Positions 6,758-13,190 of a DNA stretch of 13,190 bases are shown in pieces. Within the stretch, counting starts at the first letter, position 1, and each line of letters starts with the position of its first letter. The stretch spans positions 1 to 13,190 of the forward strand of contig DATKXO010000137.1 of NCBI GenBank assembly GCA_035528995.1. Reading direction: 5' to 3'. This DNA is from DATKXO01 sp035528995 (lineage in GTDB: Bacteria; Planctomycetota; Phycisphaerae; UBA1845). Position numbers and translations under genes: made by a program. The notes beneath the pieces were generated by a model that saw only the letters and a list, made by a program, of their open reading frames with translations, did not search any database and was not told the DNA's origin.

Positions 6758-7719
6758 TGAAAAGCGTCACCGTCGTCGCCATCATCGTCGTGCTGGCCCT
6801 CATCCTGCTCCGGGCCTCGGCCTACACCGTCAACGAGGCCGAGCAGGTCATCATCACCCAGTTCGGTGATCCCAAGGACGTCGTGCCCGACCCCGGCCTG
6901 CACTTCAGGAGCCCCTTCGTCCAGCAGGTGCAGAGGCTCGAGAAACGCCTCCTCCCCTGGGACGGGGACCCCGAGAACATGGTCACCAAGGACAAAAAGA
7001 ACATCTTCATCGACGTCTGGGCCCGCTGGCGAATCGTCGATCCCTTGCAGTTCTACAAGGCCTGCCGGACCGTCAACGGAGGCCAGGGAATCCTCGACGA
7101 CCTGGTCGACTCCTCCGTCCGTGACGTCATCGCCTCCCACAACCTCATCGAGTGCGTCCGCAGCTCCAACGACGAACTCCAGTACGAGGACGAGGTCTTC
7201 GAGGCCGAACGCGAACGCCACCAGGAACTCATCTCCGTCGGCCGCGGCGACCTCGAAAAGCAGATGCTCGCCTCCGTCAACGCCTCGGCCGATCTGAAAG
7301 CCACCTACGGCATGGAGGTCACCGAGGTCCACATCAAGCGAGTCAACTACGTCGAGAACGTCCGCGACCGCGTCTACGAGCGGATGAAATCGGAACGGAC
7401 CCGCATCGCCTCGCTCTTCGAGTCCGAGGCCCAGGAGGAACGCAACCGCATCCTGGGCAATACCCGCAAGGAACTCGACGAAATCGAGGGCGAGATGGAG
7501 CAGCGGGCCGCCGAGATTCGCGGCGACGCCGACGCCGAGGTCATCAAGATCTACGCCGACGCCCTCTCGCAAGACCCCGACTTCTTCCTCTTCATGCGGC
7601 AGCTCGAGGCCTACAAGGCCACCTTCGATGACCAGACCCGCCTGATCCTCTCCACCGACAACGAGTTCCTCAACCTCCTCCGAGGTCCGACACCACAGGA
7701 GACGCAACAGAAAGATTAG
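6757..7719 (+). CDS. hflC: HflC, SPFH/band-7 membrane protein
   Basis: Encodes 320 residues from ATG 6757, which has AAAGGAGG (6743-6750) 6 bases upstream; the in-frame GTG 6754 is too close to that site. Features: one N-terminal membrane segment (about 3-20), SPFH domain (about 22-200) with NEAEQVIITQFGDP and PGLHFRSPF, the HflC signature ERMKSERTRIASLFESEAQEE (about 208-228), a long charged coiled coil with IRGDADAEVIKIYADA (254-269), and DPDFFLFMRQLEAY (273-286), all at the usual places. It pairs with HflK in the ring that surrounds FtsH; in E. coli this affects turnover of SecY and other membrane proteins. Stop TAG 7717-7719 is followed at once by the tandem hairpin repeats, a natural end for the operon. 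Confidence 0.95.
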   Translation: MKSVTVVAIIVVLALILLRASAYTVNEAEQVIITQFGDPKDVVPDPGLHFRSPFVQQVQRLEKRLLPWDGDPENMVTKDKKNIFIDVWARWRIVDPLQFYKACRTVNGGQGILDDLVDSSVRDVIASHNLIECVRSSNDELQYEDEVFEAERERHQELISVGRGDLEKQMLASVNASADLKATYGMEVTEVHIKRVNYVENVRDRVYERMKSERTRIASLFESEAQEERNRILGNTRKELDEIEGEMEQRAAEIRGDADAEVIKIYADALSQDPDFFLFMRQLEAYKATFDDQTRLILSTDNEFLNLLRGPTPQETQQKD

Positions 7720-7732
7720 ACGCGGTTTCCAG

Positions 7733-7812
7733 ATCACCCGAGCCATGGGCGTGAGCCCGCGCGGAATCACCCGAGCCGCGGGCTTCAGCCCGCGCGGAAC
7801 TACCCGAGCCGC
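7733..7812. repeat. Tandem 33-bp REP-like hairpin units (2.4 copies)
   Basis: Units at 7733-7765 and 7766-7798 share 27 or more of 33 positions; a third, truncated copy (7799-7812) keeps CCCGAGCCGC. Each full unit has a hairpin of the form GGGC-TTCA-GCCC; unit 2 is the most regular (CGCGGGC/GCCCGCG). They fill the gap between the convergent hflC (ends 7719) and RDD gene (ends 7861). Similar 'gagccgcgggct...agcccgcg' elements are scattered between genes in many GC-rich environmental genomes. They could stop transcription from both sides or protect 3' ends; there is no T-run. Confidence 0.8.
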
Positions 7813-7860
7813 AACCGCAAAGCAGCCAACCAGCCCTCAACCGTCAGGAATGAGTCGCCC

Positions 7861-9612
7861 TCAATAGCCCGCCGACCCGTCGGAATCCGGCCCCTCTACC
7901 GGCAACGCCCGCTCCACCACCAACGTCCGGGCGATCAGGTCTCCCAGACGCTGTCGGTTCCGCGTCAACAGAATCAGGATGACCGCCGGCATGAGGTTGA
8001 ACAGATAGAACATCTCGACGACTCGAATCAGGTTCCGCAGGGCCACCGCCCGGAATCGGCACCGACCACCCCGCTCGTCCGCCACCCGGCATTGCATGAT
8101 TCGCTTGCCCGGAGTCGCCCCCATCGACGCCTCGAATGCCGTGCAATAGGTCGCGAACAGCCCCGCAGCAATCAGCCAGCGGACCACGAACTCCGGCGAG
8201 GAATGAATCTCCCCAAGGGCCTCCTCCGGATCGGCTCCCGAGAGCTCCCCCATCGGCGGCATAACCGGCAACATGATCAGCGCCCAAACCGGCAACATGA
8301 TCGCCGCGTCAAACGCGAACGCCACCATCCGCCGCCAGTGCCGCGCAACGACCTGGTCGGGCGGCAATGCCGCCGGCACCGCCAGGCTCGCCCGCCGCCG
8401 CCAGAACACGCCCAACAACAGAACCGTCAGCACCCCGTAGGCTATGAACGGCAGGAGACGCACCGCCCAGGGAGGCGACCGCAGGATAAGCGCCTCCACC
8501 GGTGCAGGCTGGACCGACAGCCTCCCGTCCGCCACTGACCAACAACCGATCGACAAATCGCCACGATCGTCCCGGAACCCGGCCGCCACCTGCTGGCCAA
8601 AGACCGCCCAGACCCCGCCGCCCGTCGCCCGAGCCACGCCCGTTGCCTCTTCCAAGGCCGGGCCTGCTTCGAATCCGCCGTCCTTCCAGCGCAGCAACCG
8701 CGCCGCTCCAGCAGCCGGCGAGCGAACCACCAGCACGAGCTGACCCTGATACACAGCGGCCAGTGCAAGCTCATCCGGCCGAACGCCGAGCACACGCTCG
8801 GGCGCCGTCCACACCTCACCCTCGTTGCAGCTGTACAGCACCCCCCGCCCGCCGCCAGCCGCACCCGCGTTCGCCCCGAACGAGCGAGCCAGCAGGTGAC
8901 ACACCCCATCCGAGGCCGCCAGCCAGGCCAGCCCCTCCGGACCGACGACGTCGGACGTCAGCCACTCCGGCGCATCCCGGTCCCGGTGCCAGACACCGCG
9001 CTCGTACCGGACGAGCGCGTAGTCGCCGACCGGAGCAATCGGCTCCGCCTTCGCGTCCGGCGCACCTTCCTGTCCCTCGGCAGCCCCGCCCGCTGGCCGT
9101 GGCTGCGTAGTCGGCTCCCGTTCAGGCTCCGGCTCCCGCACCGCCAGCGCCACCGACGCCGGCACCAGCGCGTACAGCACGTCGCGGGTCTCATCGCCCG
9201 TCACCGCCACCGGCACACAGCTAAGCGGCAGGTCGCGCTCCACCGCCGAACCCTGCGAGTGGTAACGAAGGTGCGTCCCGTCAACGTAGAATACGTGCAG
9301 GCTTTCCCCGCGAACCGCCGCTCGCATCAGGTCGCCGGTGACGGCCCGAAGTCGCCGCGGCTTGACAAACCCACCTGCCGCCGGGCCCGCATCCCCCACG
9401 CCGCGGTACACGAAACGCAGCAGACGCAGTTCATCCGGTCCTTCGACGCGATACTGATAGGCCCACAGAACCTCGGGCCCGCCCGTCAGACCAAAATCAC
9501 GCGTCGCCGCTGGGGAAGCCGCCTCGCCCGCCGCGGACTGACACGCACCGCAGACCAACCCACACGCCAGCCACAGCAAGCGCCGCCGATCGGCGTAGCC
9601 CGGTCGCAACAT
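7861..9612 (-). CDS. Exported domain fused to RDD membrane domain
   Basis: Encodes 583 residues from ATG 9612. A signal-like N-terminus (RRRLLWLACGLVCGAC) contains cysteines that might be lipidated, though the lipobox is not canonical. Residues about 30-380 form a large extracytoplasmic part of short beta-rich segments; 'VLYSCNEGEVWTAPERV' recalls BNR/Asp-box propeller repeats, but I cannot confirm a propeller. A low-complexity Pro/Glu/Gly linker lies at about 160-195. A membrane segment follows (about 385-403), then an RDD domain (about 423-570): HWRRMVAFAFDAAIML, the motif GATPGKRIMQCRV, and RLGDLIARTLVV, with three more hydrophobic segments. RDD proteins are small membrane proteins, some linked to ion or solute transport; the role here is unknown. 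ATG 9621 is an alternative start, but the promoter's -10 box overlaps it. The ParA gene lies 160 bp upstream on the same strand. Confidence 0.85.
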   Translation of the reverse strand: MLRPGYADRRRLLWLACGLVCGACQSAAGEAASPAATRDFGLTGGPEVLWAYQYRVEGPDELRLLRFVYRGVGDAGPAAGGFVKPRRLRAVTGDLMRAAVRGESLHVFYVDGTHLRYHSQGSAVERDLPLSCVPVAVTGDETRDVLYALVPASVALAVREPEPEREPTTQPRPAGGAAEGQEGAPDAKAEPIAPVGDYALVRYERGVWHRDRDAPEWLTSDVVGPEGLAWLAASDGVCHLLARSFGANAGAAGGGRGVLYSCNEGEVWTAPERVLGVRPDELALAAVYQGQLVLVVRSPAAGAARLLRWKDGGFEAGPALEEATGVARATGGGVWAVFGQQVAAGFRDDRGDLSIGCWSVADGRLSVQPAPVEALILRSPPWAVRLLPFIAYGVLTVLLLGVFWRRRASLAVPAALPPDQVVARHWRRMVAFAFDAAIMLPVWALIMLPVMPPMGELSGADPEEALGEIHSSPEFVVRWLIAAGLFATYCTAFEASMGATPGKRIMQCRVADERGGRCRFRAVALRNLIRVVEMFYLFNLMPAVILILLTRNRQRLGDLIARTLVVERALPVEGPDSDGSAGY

Positions 9613-9619
9613 GCCGACC

Positions 9620-9647
9620 ATTATCAAAAGCGTTCAAACTCGGTCAA
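9620..9647 (-). promoter_or_regulatory. Promoter placed for leaderless transcription of the RDD gene
   Basis: On the minus strand TTGACC (9642-9647) and GATAAT (9620-9625) are 16 bp apart, each 5 of 6 to consensus. Seven bases separate the -10 from ATG 9612, so transcription would begin at or within a base or two of the start codon. No Shine-Dalgarno site is present, which fits a leaderless mRNA. Confidence 0.6.
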
Positions 9648-9781
9648 GGAACACAGCCACACCGTCCGGCGGGCACCGGCGAACCCGGCCATGTCTCACT
9701 CACGCAGGTATGCAGACAGGGACACCCCGATCCGTCGCGCACGACGAATCCGCGCGAGGCCTGACAGGCGCCGTCCCCTTC

Positions 9782-11020
9782 CTATTGCACCTCTACGATC
9801 GAGTTGAGTTCCCCGTACTCGTTCGTCTCGACGTGCGGGTTCGCGGCGTCGTGGGCCCAGCGGCCGTCAACCACCAGACGGTACCGATACCGCCCGGCCG
9901 GCAGCTTCAGTCGGGCCACGAAGTCGCCCTTCCCGTCATCCGGGCTCATCGGCGTGGTGTGCGGCATCCAGTCGTTGAAATCGCCCGCGATCTGTACCTG
10001 ATGGGCCCCCGGCACGTGGCTCCGGAAGACCACGCAATCCCCCGCCTGCCGCACACCGTAGATCGCCTCGATCTTCGCGTCGATCTCCTCGGGAGTGGAC
10101 GGCGCCCGCGACGCCGACGGGGTGCTGCGCTTGGCCTCCCGTGCCGGCTTCGCCCCCGTCCCAACCAGCTTCGCCGTCGTGGCCAGAAGGCGATCGGCCT
10201 CGGCCGCCATCTGCTCCACGTGCTGCAGCATCGCGTCGGTGGTCTGCCCCGACGGCTCCGAGGTGATGATCTCCCGGGCCAGAGCCTGGAAGTCACGGGC
10301 ACCCATGCTCGACGGAGCGAACTCCGCGATCGGCTGCCCGTAGCTCACCCCTTCCTTCAGCTTCGTGTTGAAGTTCACGATCGTCGAGAACAGGACTTCG
10401 CCGAACTGGTCGCGCAGCTCCGCCAGAATCTCCCGGGCCAGCTTGGTCCGAACGTCGTACTGATTGGCCAGCACCCGAACCGACACCTGGTGCCCGGCCT
10501 CAGACGACATCTTCCGGATCGTCTCCATCTCCCGCGTCAAACCGTGCAGCGAGAAGTACCCCGTGTCCACCGGGATGATCACCTCGTCCGCCGCACGAAT
10601 CGCCGAGCGCATCAGCAGACCCAGATGCGGCGGGCAGTCGATCACCACGCAGTCGTACCGCCCACCAACGCTCTCCAGCAGCCGTCTGGGCAACTGGTCG
10701 GCCGACGCATCGTTCCCCCGCTCCGCCTCCAGTTGGGCCAGCTCCAGTCCCGACGGAGCCAGGTCCAGATTCGGCGTGATCTGCCAGGTGATCTGGGAAA
10801 GCTCGACCGTCTCGGGCGTGTCCAACGAGCGCAGGCAGTCGGCCACGCTCAGGTCGATCTGCTCCTCGGGCACGGCCAGTCCCAGCGCGCAGTGCCCCTG
10901 CGGATCGAGGTCCAGCAAAAGAACCTTCCGCCCTTCTCGCGCCAGAGACGCCGACAGATTGATCGCGACCGTGGTTTTTCCGCATCCGCCCTTTTGATTA
11001 GCAACAGCAATGGCTCGCAT
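9782..11020 (-). CDS. ParA/MinD-type ATPase fused to a CBM48 glycogen-binding domain
   Basis: Encodes 412 residues from ATG 11020. Residues 1-255 are a ParA-type ATPase: deviant Walker A KGGCGKTT (10-17, signature K10, catalytic K15), Walker A' LLLDLDPQG (34-42), Walker B VVIDCPP (125-131), and 'FSTIVNFNTKLKEGVSYGQPI' (211-231) as in chromosome- and cargo-positioning ParAs. A helical linker and a Ser/Pro/Ala-rich stretch follow (255-325). Residues 326-412 form a CBM48/AMPK-beta-type domain: VQIAGDFNDWMPH, YRYRLVVDGRW and ELNSIVEVQ. Compared with AMPK beta1, glycan-stacking W100 and W133 correspond to W351 and W388, N150 to N406, K126 to R381. No parB or parS-like neighbour is present. The ATG at 11041 is also in frame; the later start matches the short ParA N-terminus. 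Alpha-glucan binding and cargo positioning are inferences. Confidence 0.88.
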   Translation of the reverse strand: MRAIAVANQKGGCGKTTVAINLSASLAREGRKVLLLDLDPQGHCALGLAVPEEQIDLSVADCLRSLDTPETVELSQITWQITPNLDLAPSGLELAQLEAERGNDASADQLPRRLLESVGGRYDCVVIDCPPHLGLLMRSAIRAADEVIIPVDTGYFSLHGLTREMETIRKMSSEAGHQVSVRVLANQYDVRTKLAREILAELRDQFGEVLFSTIVNFNTKLKEGVSYGQPIAEFAPSSMGARDFQALAREIITSEPSGQTTDAMLQHVEQMAAEADRLLATTAKLVGTGAKPAREAKRSTPSASRAPSTPEEIDAKIEAIYGVRQAGDCVVFRSHVPGAHQVQIAGDFNDWMPHTTPMSPDDGKGDFVARLKLPAGRYRYRLVVDGRWAHDAANPHVETNEYGELNSIVEVQ

Positions 11021-11140
11021 GATTCCGGAACCTCGCGCCATCCTAGCTGAGGCGTTCGTTTGACAGGTCGGTCCCAGGCCCGCCTCCTGCTGCCCGCGAA
11101 CCGCACGCCCGATAAGGCCCCGTGATCTACAGGGTATCGG

Positions 11141-11285
11141 CTCCCAGTGTTGGAAACCTTGAGCCGGCCCGGAGCATCGCCGCTCCCAGTGCTGCCGTCA
11201 AGCGCAAATCAGGACACAGCCGCCACTTATCGGCTCCAACACCCCCGCCCCGGACAAATACTCGTGTACCCGCCTCCCAGCACTG
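11141..11285 (+). repeat. Three copies of CTCCCAGYRYTG
   Basis: CTCCCAGTGTTG (11141-11152), CTCCCAGTGCTG (11183-11194) and CTCCCAGCACTG (11274-11285); the last two continue with CCG. The final eight bases of copies 2 and 3 are reverse complements of each other, so they could pair. Starts are 42 and 91 bp apart. Confidence 0.55.
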
Positions 11286-11330
11286 CCGATTCAGTTTCAT
11301 CGAGCGAAGGCACTGACCGACGGCGAACCC

Positions 11331-11383
11331 GTCCGGGACTGCCGGGCCGCCGCAGGCCCGGTCCGCCGGCCACGACCCCGGAC
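11331..11383 (+). other. Nested leader hairpin before the lipoprotein gene
   Basis: An outer stem GTCCGGG/CCCGGAC (11331-11337 with 11377-11383) encloses an inner perfect stem CCGGGCC/GGCCCGG (11342-11348 with 11355-11361, loop GCCGCA). It ends 6 bases before the GAGGG ribosome site (11390-11394), so it would lie in the mRNA leader. Such stems are easier to find in GC-rich DNA. Confidence 0.4.
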
Positions 11384-11401
11384 CCAAGCGAGGGCAAACC
11401 C

Positions 11402-12988
11402 ATGCCTGACCACCCCAACTGGATGCCGAATCGTTCCATCATCCCATTGCTCTGCGCCGGCGCCGTCCTGGCTTCCTGCCGGGTCATACACGAGCCCGAG
11501 CCCACACCCGGACAAGTCACAGTCCGCATCGAGAACGCAACCGGCAGTCAGGCCGATGTGGCCGTCACCATCGACCCCGGCACCGAGGCCGGCGCCACCG
11601 CTGCCCGAGCCACCTTCAATGCCGCCCTCACACCCGACGGAACCGTCCGCGTCCCACCCTCCAGCTTTACCGAGGGCGTCCTGCTCTGCGGCGAACAGTT
11701 CGTGATCTCGGCCACCGTCGGCGAGAACGCGGGCACTACCGTCGTTTTCGACGGGGCCGGAACAGGCACGCCCGGCTTTGACGAGGGCAGCGTCGGGCTC
11801 GCCGGCGAGCGCACCCTCCTCAACGGCACCCACTTCGACTGCGGCGATGCCATCGTCATCCGACTGACCGACGACGGCTCCCGAGCCGCCGACACCGAGC
11901 CCGTCGGCACCGGCCAGATCAGCGTCTTCACGGCCGGTGATCCCATACCCGAGCCGGACCTGCCCGCCAACGCCATCCAGTCCACCAATACTGCCGCCAG
12001 CGCCACCGCCGGCAGCACCTCCGCTCAGGACCAACTCCAGGTCCGCGTCGAGAACGGTACGCCCTCCGACGCCCAGGTCACCTTCGCCATCAGCGACTTC
12101 AGCCAGTCCAACTCGGTCGGCTACAACGCGGCTTATCTCGACGACGACCTGACCACCAACACCGTCGTCCGCGTCGCCGGAGGGCAGTACAGTGCCGGAA
12201 CGATCGCCTGCGGCCAGAAGATCACCGTCTCGGCCGACGTCGGCACCGGCACGCCGGCCACCGTCTCCTTCTCCGGCGACGGAACCGGCACTCCCGGCTT
12301 CGACCAGGGCAGCGTCGGCCTCAGCGGCGAGCGCATGCTCGTCTACAACGAGCACTACGCCTGCGGTGCCACCCTCATCGTCCACATCACCGACGACGGC
12401 ACCGGCGTGGGCTTCAGCGAGAGCAACGCTCCACTCGGCGACGTGCAGGTCTACACCGAACTGCAACCCCTGCCCGACCCCGTTCTCCTGCCCGAAGGCA
12501 CCCCCGAGGACCAGGTCGGCGTCGACATCCTCAACCAGACCACCAGCCCGATCCAGGTCCGCCTCAGCCTGGGCAACGCGATATCCGACGGCCAGGACAC
12601 GGCCTCGGCCGGCGCGGGCTCGACCCAATCCGCCAACAACATCGAGGTCCGCGTGCTCTCGGGCGACATCGCCCTGGGCACCGTCCCCTGCTCCGCCCTG
12701 GTCACGGTCACTTCCTGGGTGGTCATACCCAAGCTCCAGTGGGGTAGTGACGGCGACGAGGAGAGCGTCGAGGACAAGTACCGCGAGGTCGTCCTGACCG
12801 GTGAAGGCACCGGCACCCCCGGCTTCGATGAAGGCGCCGTCGGCACCGACTACCAGCGATTCCTCGTACTGGACACCCATTTCCAGTGCGGAGACATCAT
12901 CACCATCACCATCACCGACCCCGGTGCCTCCTCCAACTGGCCCGACCCCGGCTCACCGGGCGCCGGAATCATCGGCGTCGACGAATAA
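11402..12988 (+). CDS. Lipoprotein with three copies of an unrecognised ~175-residue domain
   Basis: Encodes 528 residues from ATG 11402 (GAGGG 7 bases upstream; ATG 11423 is possible). The N-terminus has a signal sequence with a canonical lipobox L-A-S-C (Cys26), so it should be lipid-anchored outside the cytoplasm. Three repeats follow, at about 38-178, 212-356 and 371-527, each made of beta-strand-like segments. Each holds (a) an opening strand 'VRIENATGSQADV', 'VRVENGTPSDAQV', 'VDILNQTTSPIQV'; (b) a Cys; (c) GTGTPGFDEGSVG or a close variant (120, 294, 469; spacing 174 and 175); (d) a second Cys in HF-x-CGD; (e) an 'ITDDG'-like strand. The Cys pairs are 96/147, 270/321 and 430/496, suggesting one disulfide per domain; repeat 3 has a charged insertion between them. 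A Ser/Thr/Ala linker (about 190-210) separates repeats 1 and 2. I recognise no family; an adhesive or structural surface role is a guess. Confidence 0.8.
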   Translation: MPDHPNWMPNRSIIPLLCAGAVLASCRVIHEPEPTPGQVTVRIENATGSQADVAVTIDPGTEAGATAARATFNAALTPDGTVRVPPSSFTEGVLLCGEQFVISATVGENAGTTVVFDGAGTGTPGFDEGSVGLAGERTLLNGTHFDCGDAIVIRLTDDGSRAADTEPVGTGQISVFTAGDPIPEPDLPANAIQSTNTAASATAGSTSAQDQLQVRVENGTPSDAQVTFAISDFSQSNSVGYNAAYLDDDLTTNTVVRVAGGQYSAGTIACGQKITVSADVGTGTPATVSFSGDGTGTPGFDQGSVGLSGERMLVYNEHYACGATLIVHITDDGTGVGFSESNAPLGDVQVYTELQPLPDPVLLPEGTPEDQVGVDILNQTTSPIQVRLSLGNAISDGQDTASAGAGSTQSANNIEVRVLSGDIALGTVPCSALVTVTSWVVIPKLQWGSDGDEESVEDKYREVVLTGEGTGTPGFDEGAVGTDYQRFLVLDTHFQCGDIITITITDPGASSNWPDPGSPGAGIIGVDE

Positions 12989-12998
12989 CCCCGCCGCC

Positions 12999-13065
12999 GC
13001 CCAATCCGAGCCGCCCCCATTCAGTACCGTCCCGATCTTCGGGATCAGGAAGCGGCCCAATCCGA
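12999..13065 (+). repeat. Direct repeat GCCCAATCCGA flanking a small hairpin
   Basis: GCCCAATCCGA occurs at 12999-13009 and 13055-13065. Between them TCCCGA-TCT-TCGGGA (13030-13044) forms a 6-bp hairpin with a 3-base loop. A T5 run follows at 13080-13084. The stretch may end transcription of the lipoprotein gene, but the T-run is too far from the hairpin for a textbook terminator. Confidence 0.35.
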
Positions 13066-13128
13066 CCCGCGTGCCCCCGTTTTTCCCCATCTTGACGCCC
13101 CCCCCTCCAGCGGCGAACCTGTTACCCC

Positions 13129-13190
13129 ATGGCTACCGAGAAAAAATCCGATGTGCCCGTCGGCCTGTGGACCCGTTGCGACGCCTGCGG
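13129..13190 (+). CDS. accD: Acetyl-CoA carboxylase carboxyltransferase subunit beta (5' end only)
   Basis: Only 20 full codons are in the window. The N-terminus, MATEKKSDVPVGLWTRCDAC, matches the AccD start: a basic lead, then P-x-G-L-W-x-(K/R)-C-x-x-C, the first half of the four-cysteine zinc finger that precedes the carboxyltransferase domain. With AccA it transfers the carboxyl group from biotin to acetyl-CoA, the first step of fatty acid synthesis, in the cytoplasm. No Shine-Dalgarno site is seen; TTGACG at 13092-13097 could be a -35 but no good -10 follows. The gene runs off the right edge, so completeness cannot be judged. Confidence 0.75.
   Translation, partial: MATEKKSDVPVGLWTRCDAC

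Larger units (their letters stand above)
11042..11401. other. Divergent intergenic region with repeated motifs
   Basis: About 360 bases between the ParA-CBM48 gene (-) and the three-repeat lipoprotein gene (+). It contains the CTCCCAG-type repeats, two copies of TATCGGCTCC (11135-11144 and 11228-11237), a hairpin CGGCTC/GAGCCG (11138-11143 with 11161-11166) and a nested hairpin at 11331-11383. I found no convincing promoter pair for either gene: TTGACA at 11060 (+) lacks a -10, and TAGGAT just upstream of ParA (-) lacks a -35. No protein-coding frame is supported. Confidence 0.5.

Noticed and set aside
6619..7770. Minus-strand frame opposite hflC
   Set aside because: Composition of a shadow frame; hflC on the plus strand is unambiguous.
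9611..11050. Plus-strand frame opposite the ParA-CBM48 gene
   Set aside because: Arg/His-rich shadow; all ParA and CBM48 motifs are on the minus strand.
11060..11065. Perfect TTGACA on the plus strand
   Set aside because: No -10-like hexamer at 15-19 bp downstream, so not called a promoter.
11147..11401. N-terminal extension of the lipoprotein to an upstream start
   Set aside because: The added 85 residues are Pro/Arg/Ser-rich, would bury the signal sequence, and the frame passes through the structured leader; ATG 11402 has a ribosome site and places the lipobox correctly.
11297..12880. Minus-strand frame opposite the three-repeat lipoprotein gene
   Set aside because: Gly/Ala/Asp/Val-rich mirror of the repeats; no ribosome site, and the lipobox and repeats are on the plus strand.
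1..13190. CRISPR array, tRNA, rRNA, insertion sequence or phage genes
   Set aside because: None seen: no regular repeat-spacer pattern, no cloverleaf-like sequence noticed, no transposase or integrase frame.

Overview
The window looks like a chromosomal stretch of a GC-rich, environmental, Planctomycetota-like bacterium (possibly Phycisphaerae-related). This is an inference. It rests on C/G-rich third codon positions, secreted DUF3352/TPR-type and small lipoprotein genes of a kind common in that phylum, GC-rich REP-like hairpins, and the mix of Shine-Dalgarno and apparently SD-less starts. There is no tRNA, rRNA, CRISPR array, transposase or phage gene, so it reads as ordinary chromosome with several poorly described secreted or membrane proteins.

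Layout, left to right. (1) Positions 1-254: the C-terminal end of a Gly/Asp-rich (+) protein with a 16-residue tandem repeat built on FDTNG. (2) Positions 334-362: a strong hairpin between convergent genes. (3) 401-2668 (-): a large exported protein with two DUF3352-like halves flanking a TPR insert, with a candidate promoter, operator-like dyad and leader hairpin upstream. (4) 2874-4226 (-): a PLP-dependent beta-eliminating lyase whose substrate-selecting residues are those of tryptophanase (TnaA) rather than tyrosine phenol-lyase. (5) 4420-4688 (+): a promoter and a 51-residue lipoprotein gene. (6) 4824-5588 (+): a DUF434-type protein with a possible PIN/NYN-like nuclease domain. (7) 5717-7719 (+): the translationally coupled pair hflK-hflC, encoding the SPFH membrane complex that in known bacteria surrounds the FtsH protease. 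(8) 7733-7812: two and a half tandem 33-bp REP-like units between convergent genes. (9) 7861-9612 (-): an exported domain joined to an RDD membrane domain, with a good promoter placed so that the mRNA would start at or next to the ATG. (10) 9782-11020 (-): an orphan ParA/MinD-type ATPase carrying a C-terminal CBM48/AMPK-beta-type glycogen-binding domain. (11) 11021-11401: a divergent intergenic region with repeated motifs and a nested leader hairpin. (12) 11402-12988 (+): a lipoprotein made of three copies of an unrecognised ~175-residue domain. (13) 13129 to the edge (+): the first 20 codons of accD (acetyl-CoA carboxylase carboxyltransferase beta subunit).

Functional links are few. HflK and HflC clearly act together. 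The other genes are single transcription units or loosely spaced neighbours. The most interesting item is the ParA-CBM48 fusion: both tryptophans of the canonical glycan site are kept, which suggests a positioning ATPase that could recognise glycogen or another alpha-glucan directly. The three-repeat lipoprotein divergent from it is the second candidate for something undescribed.
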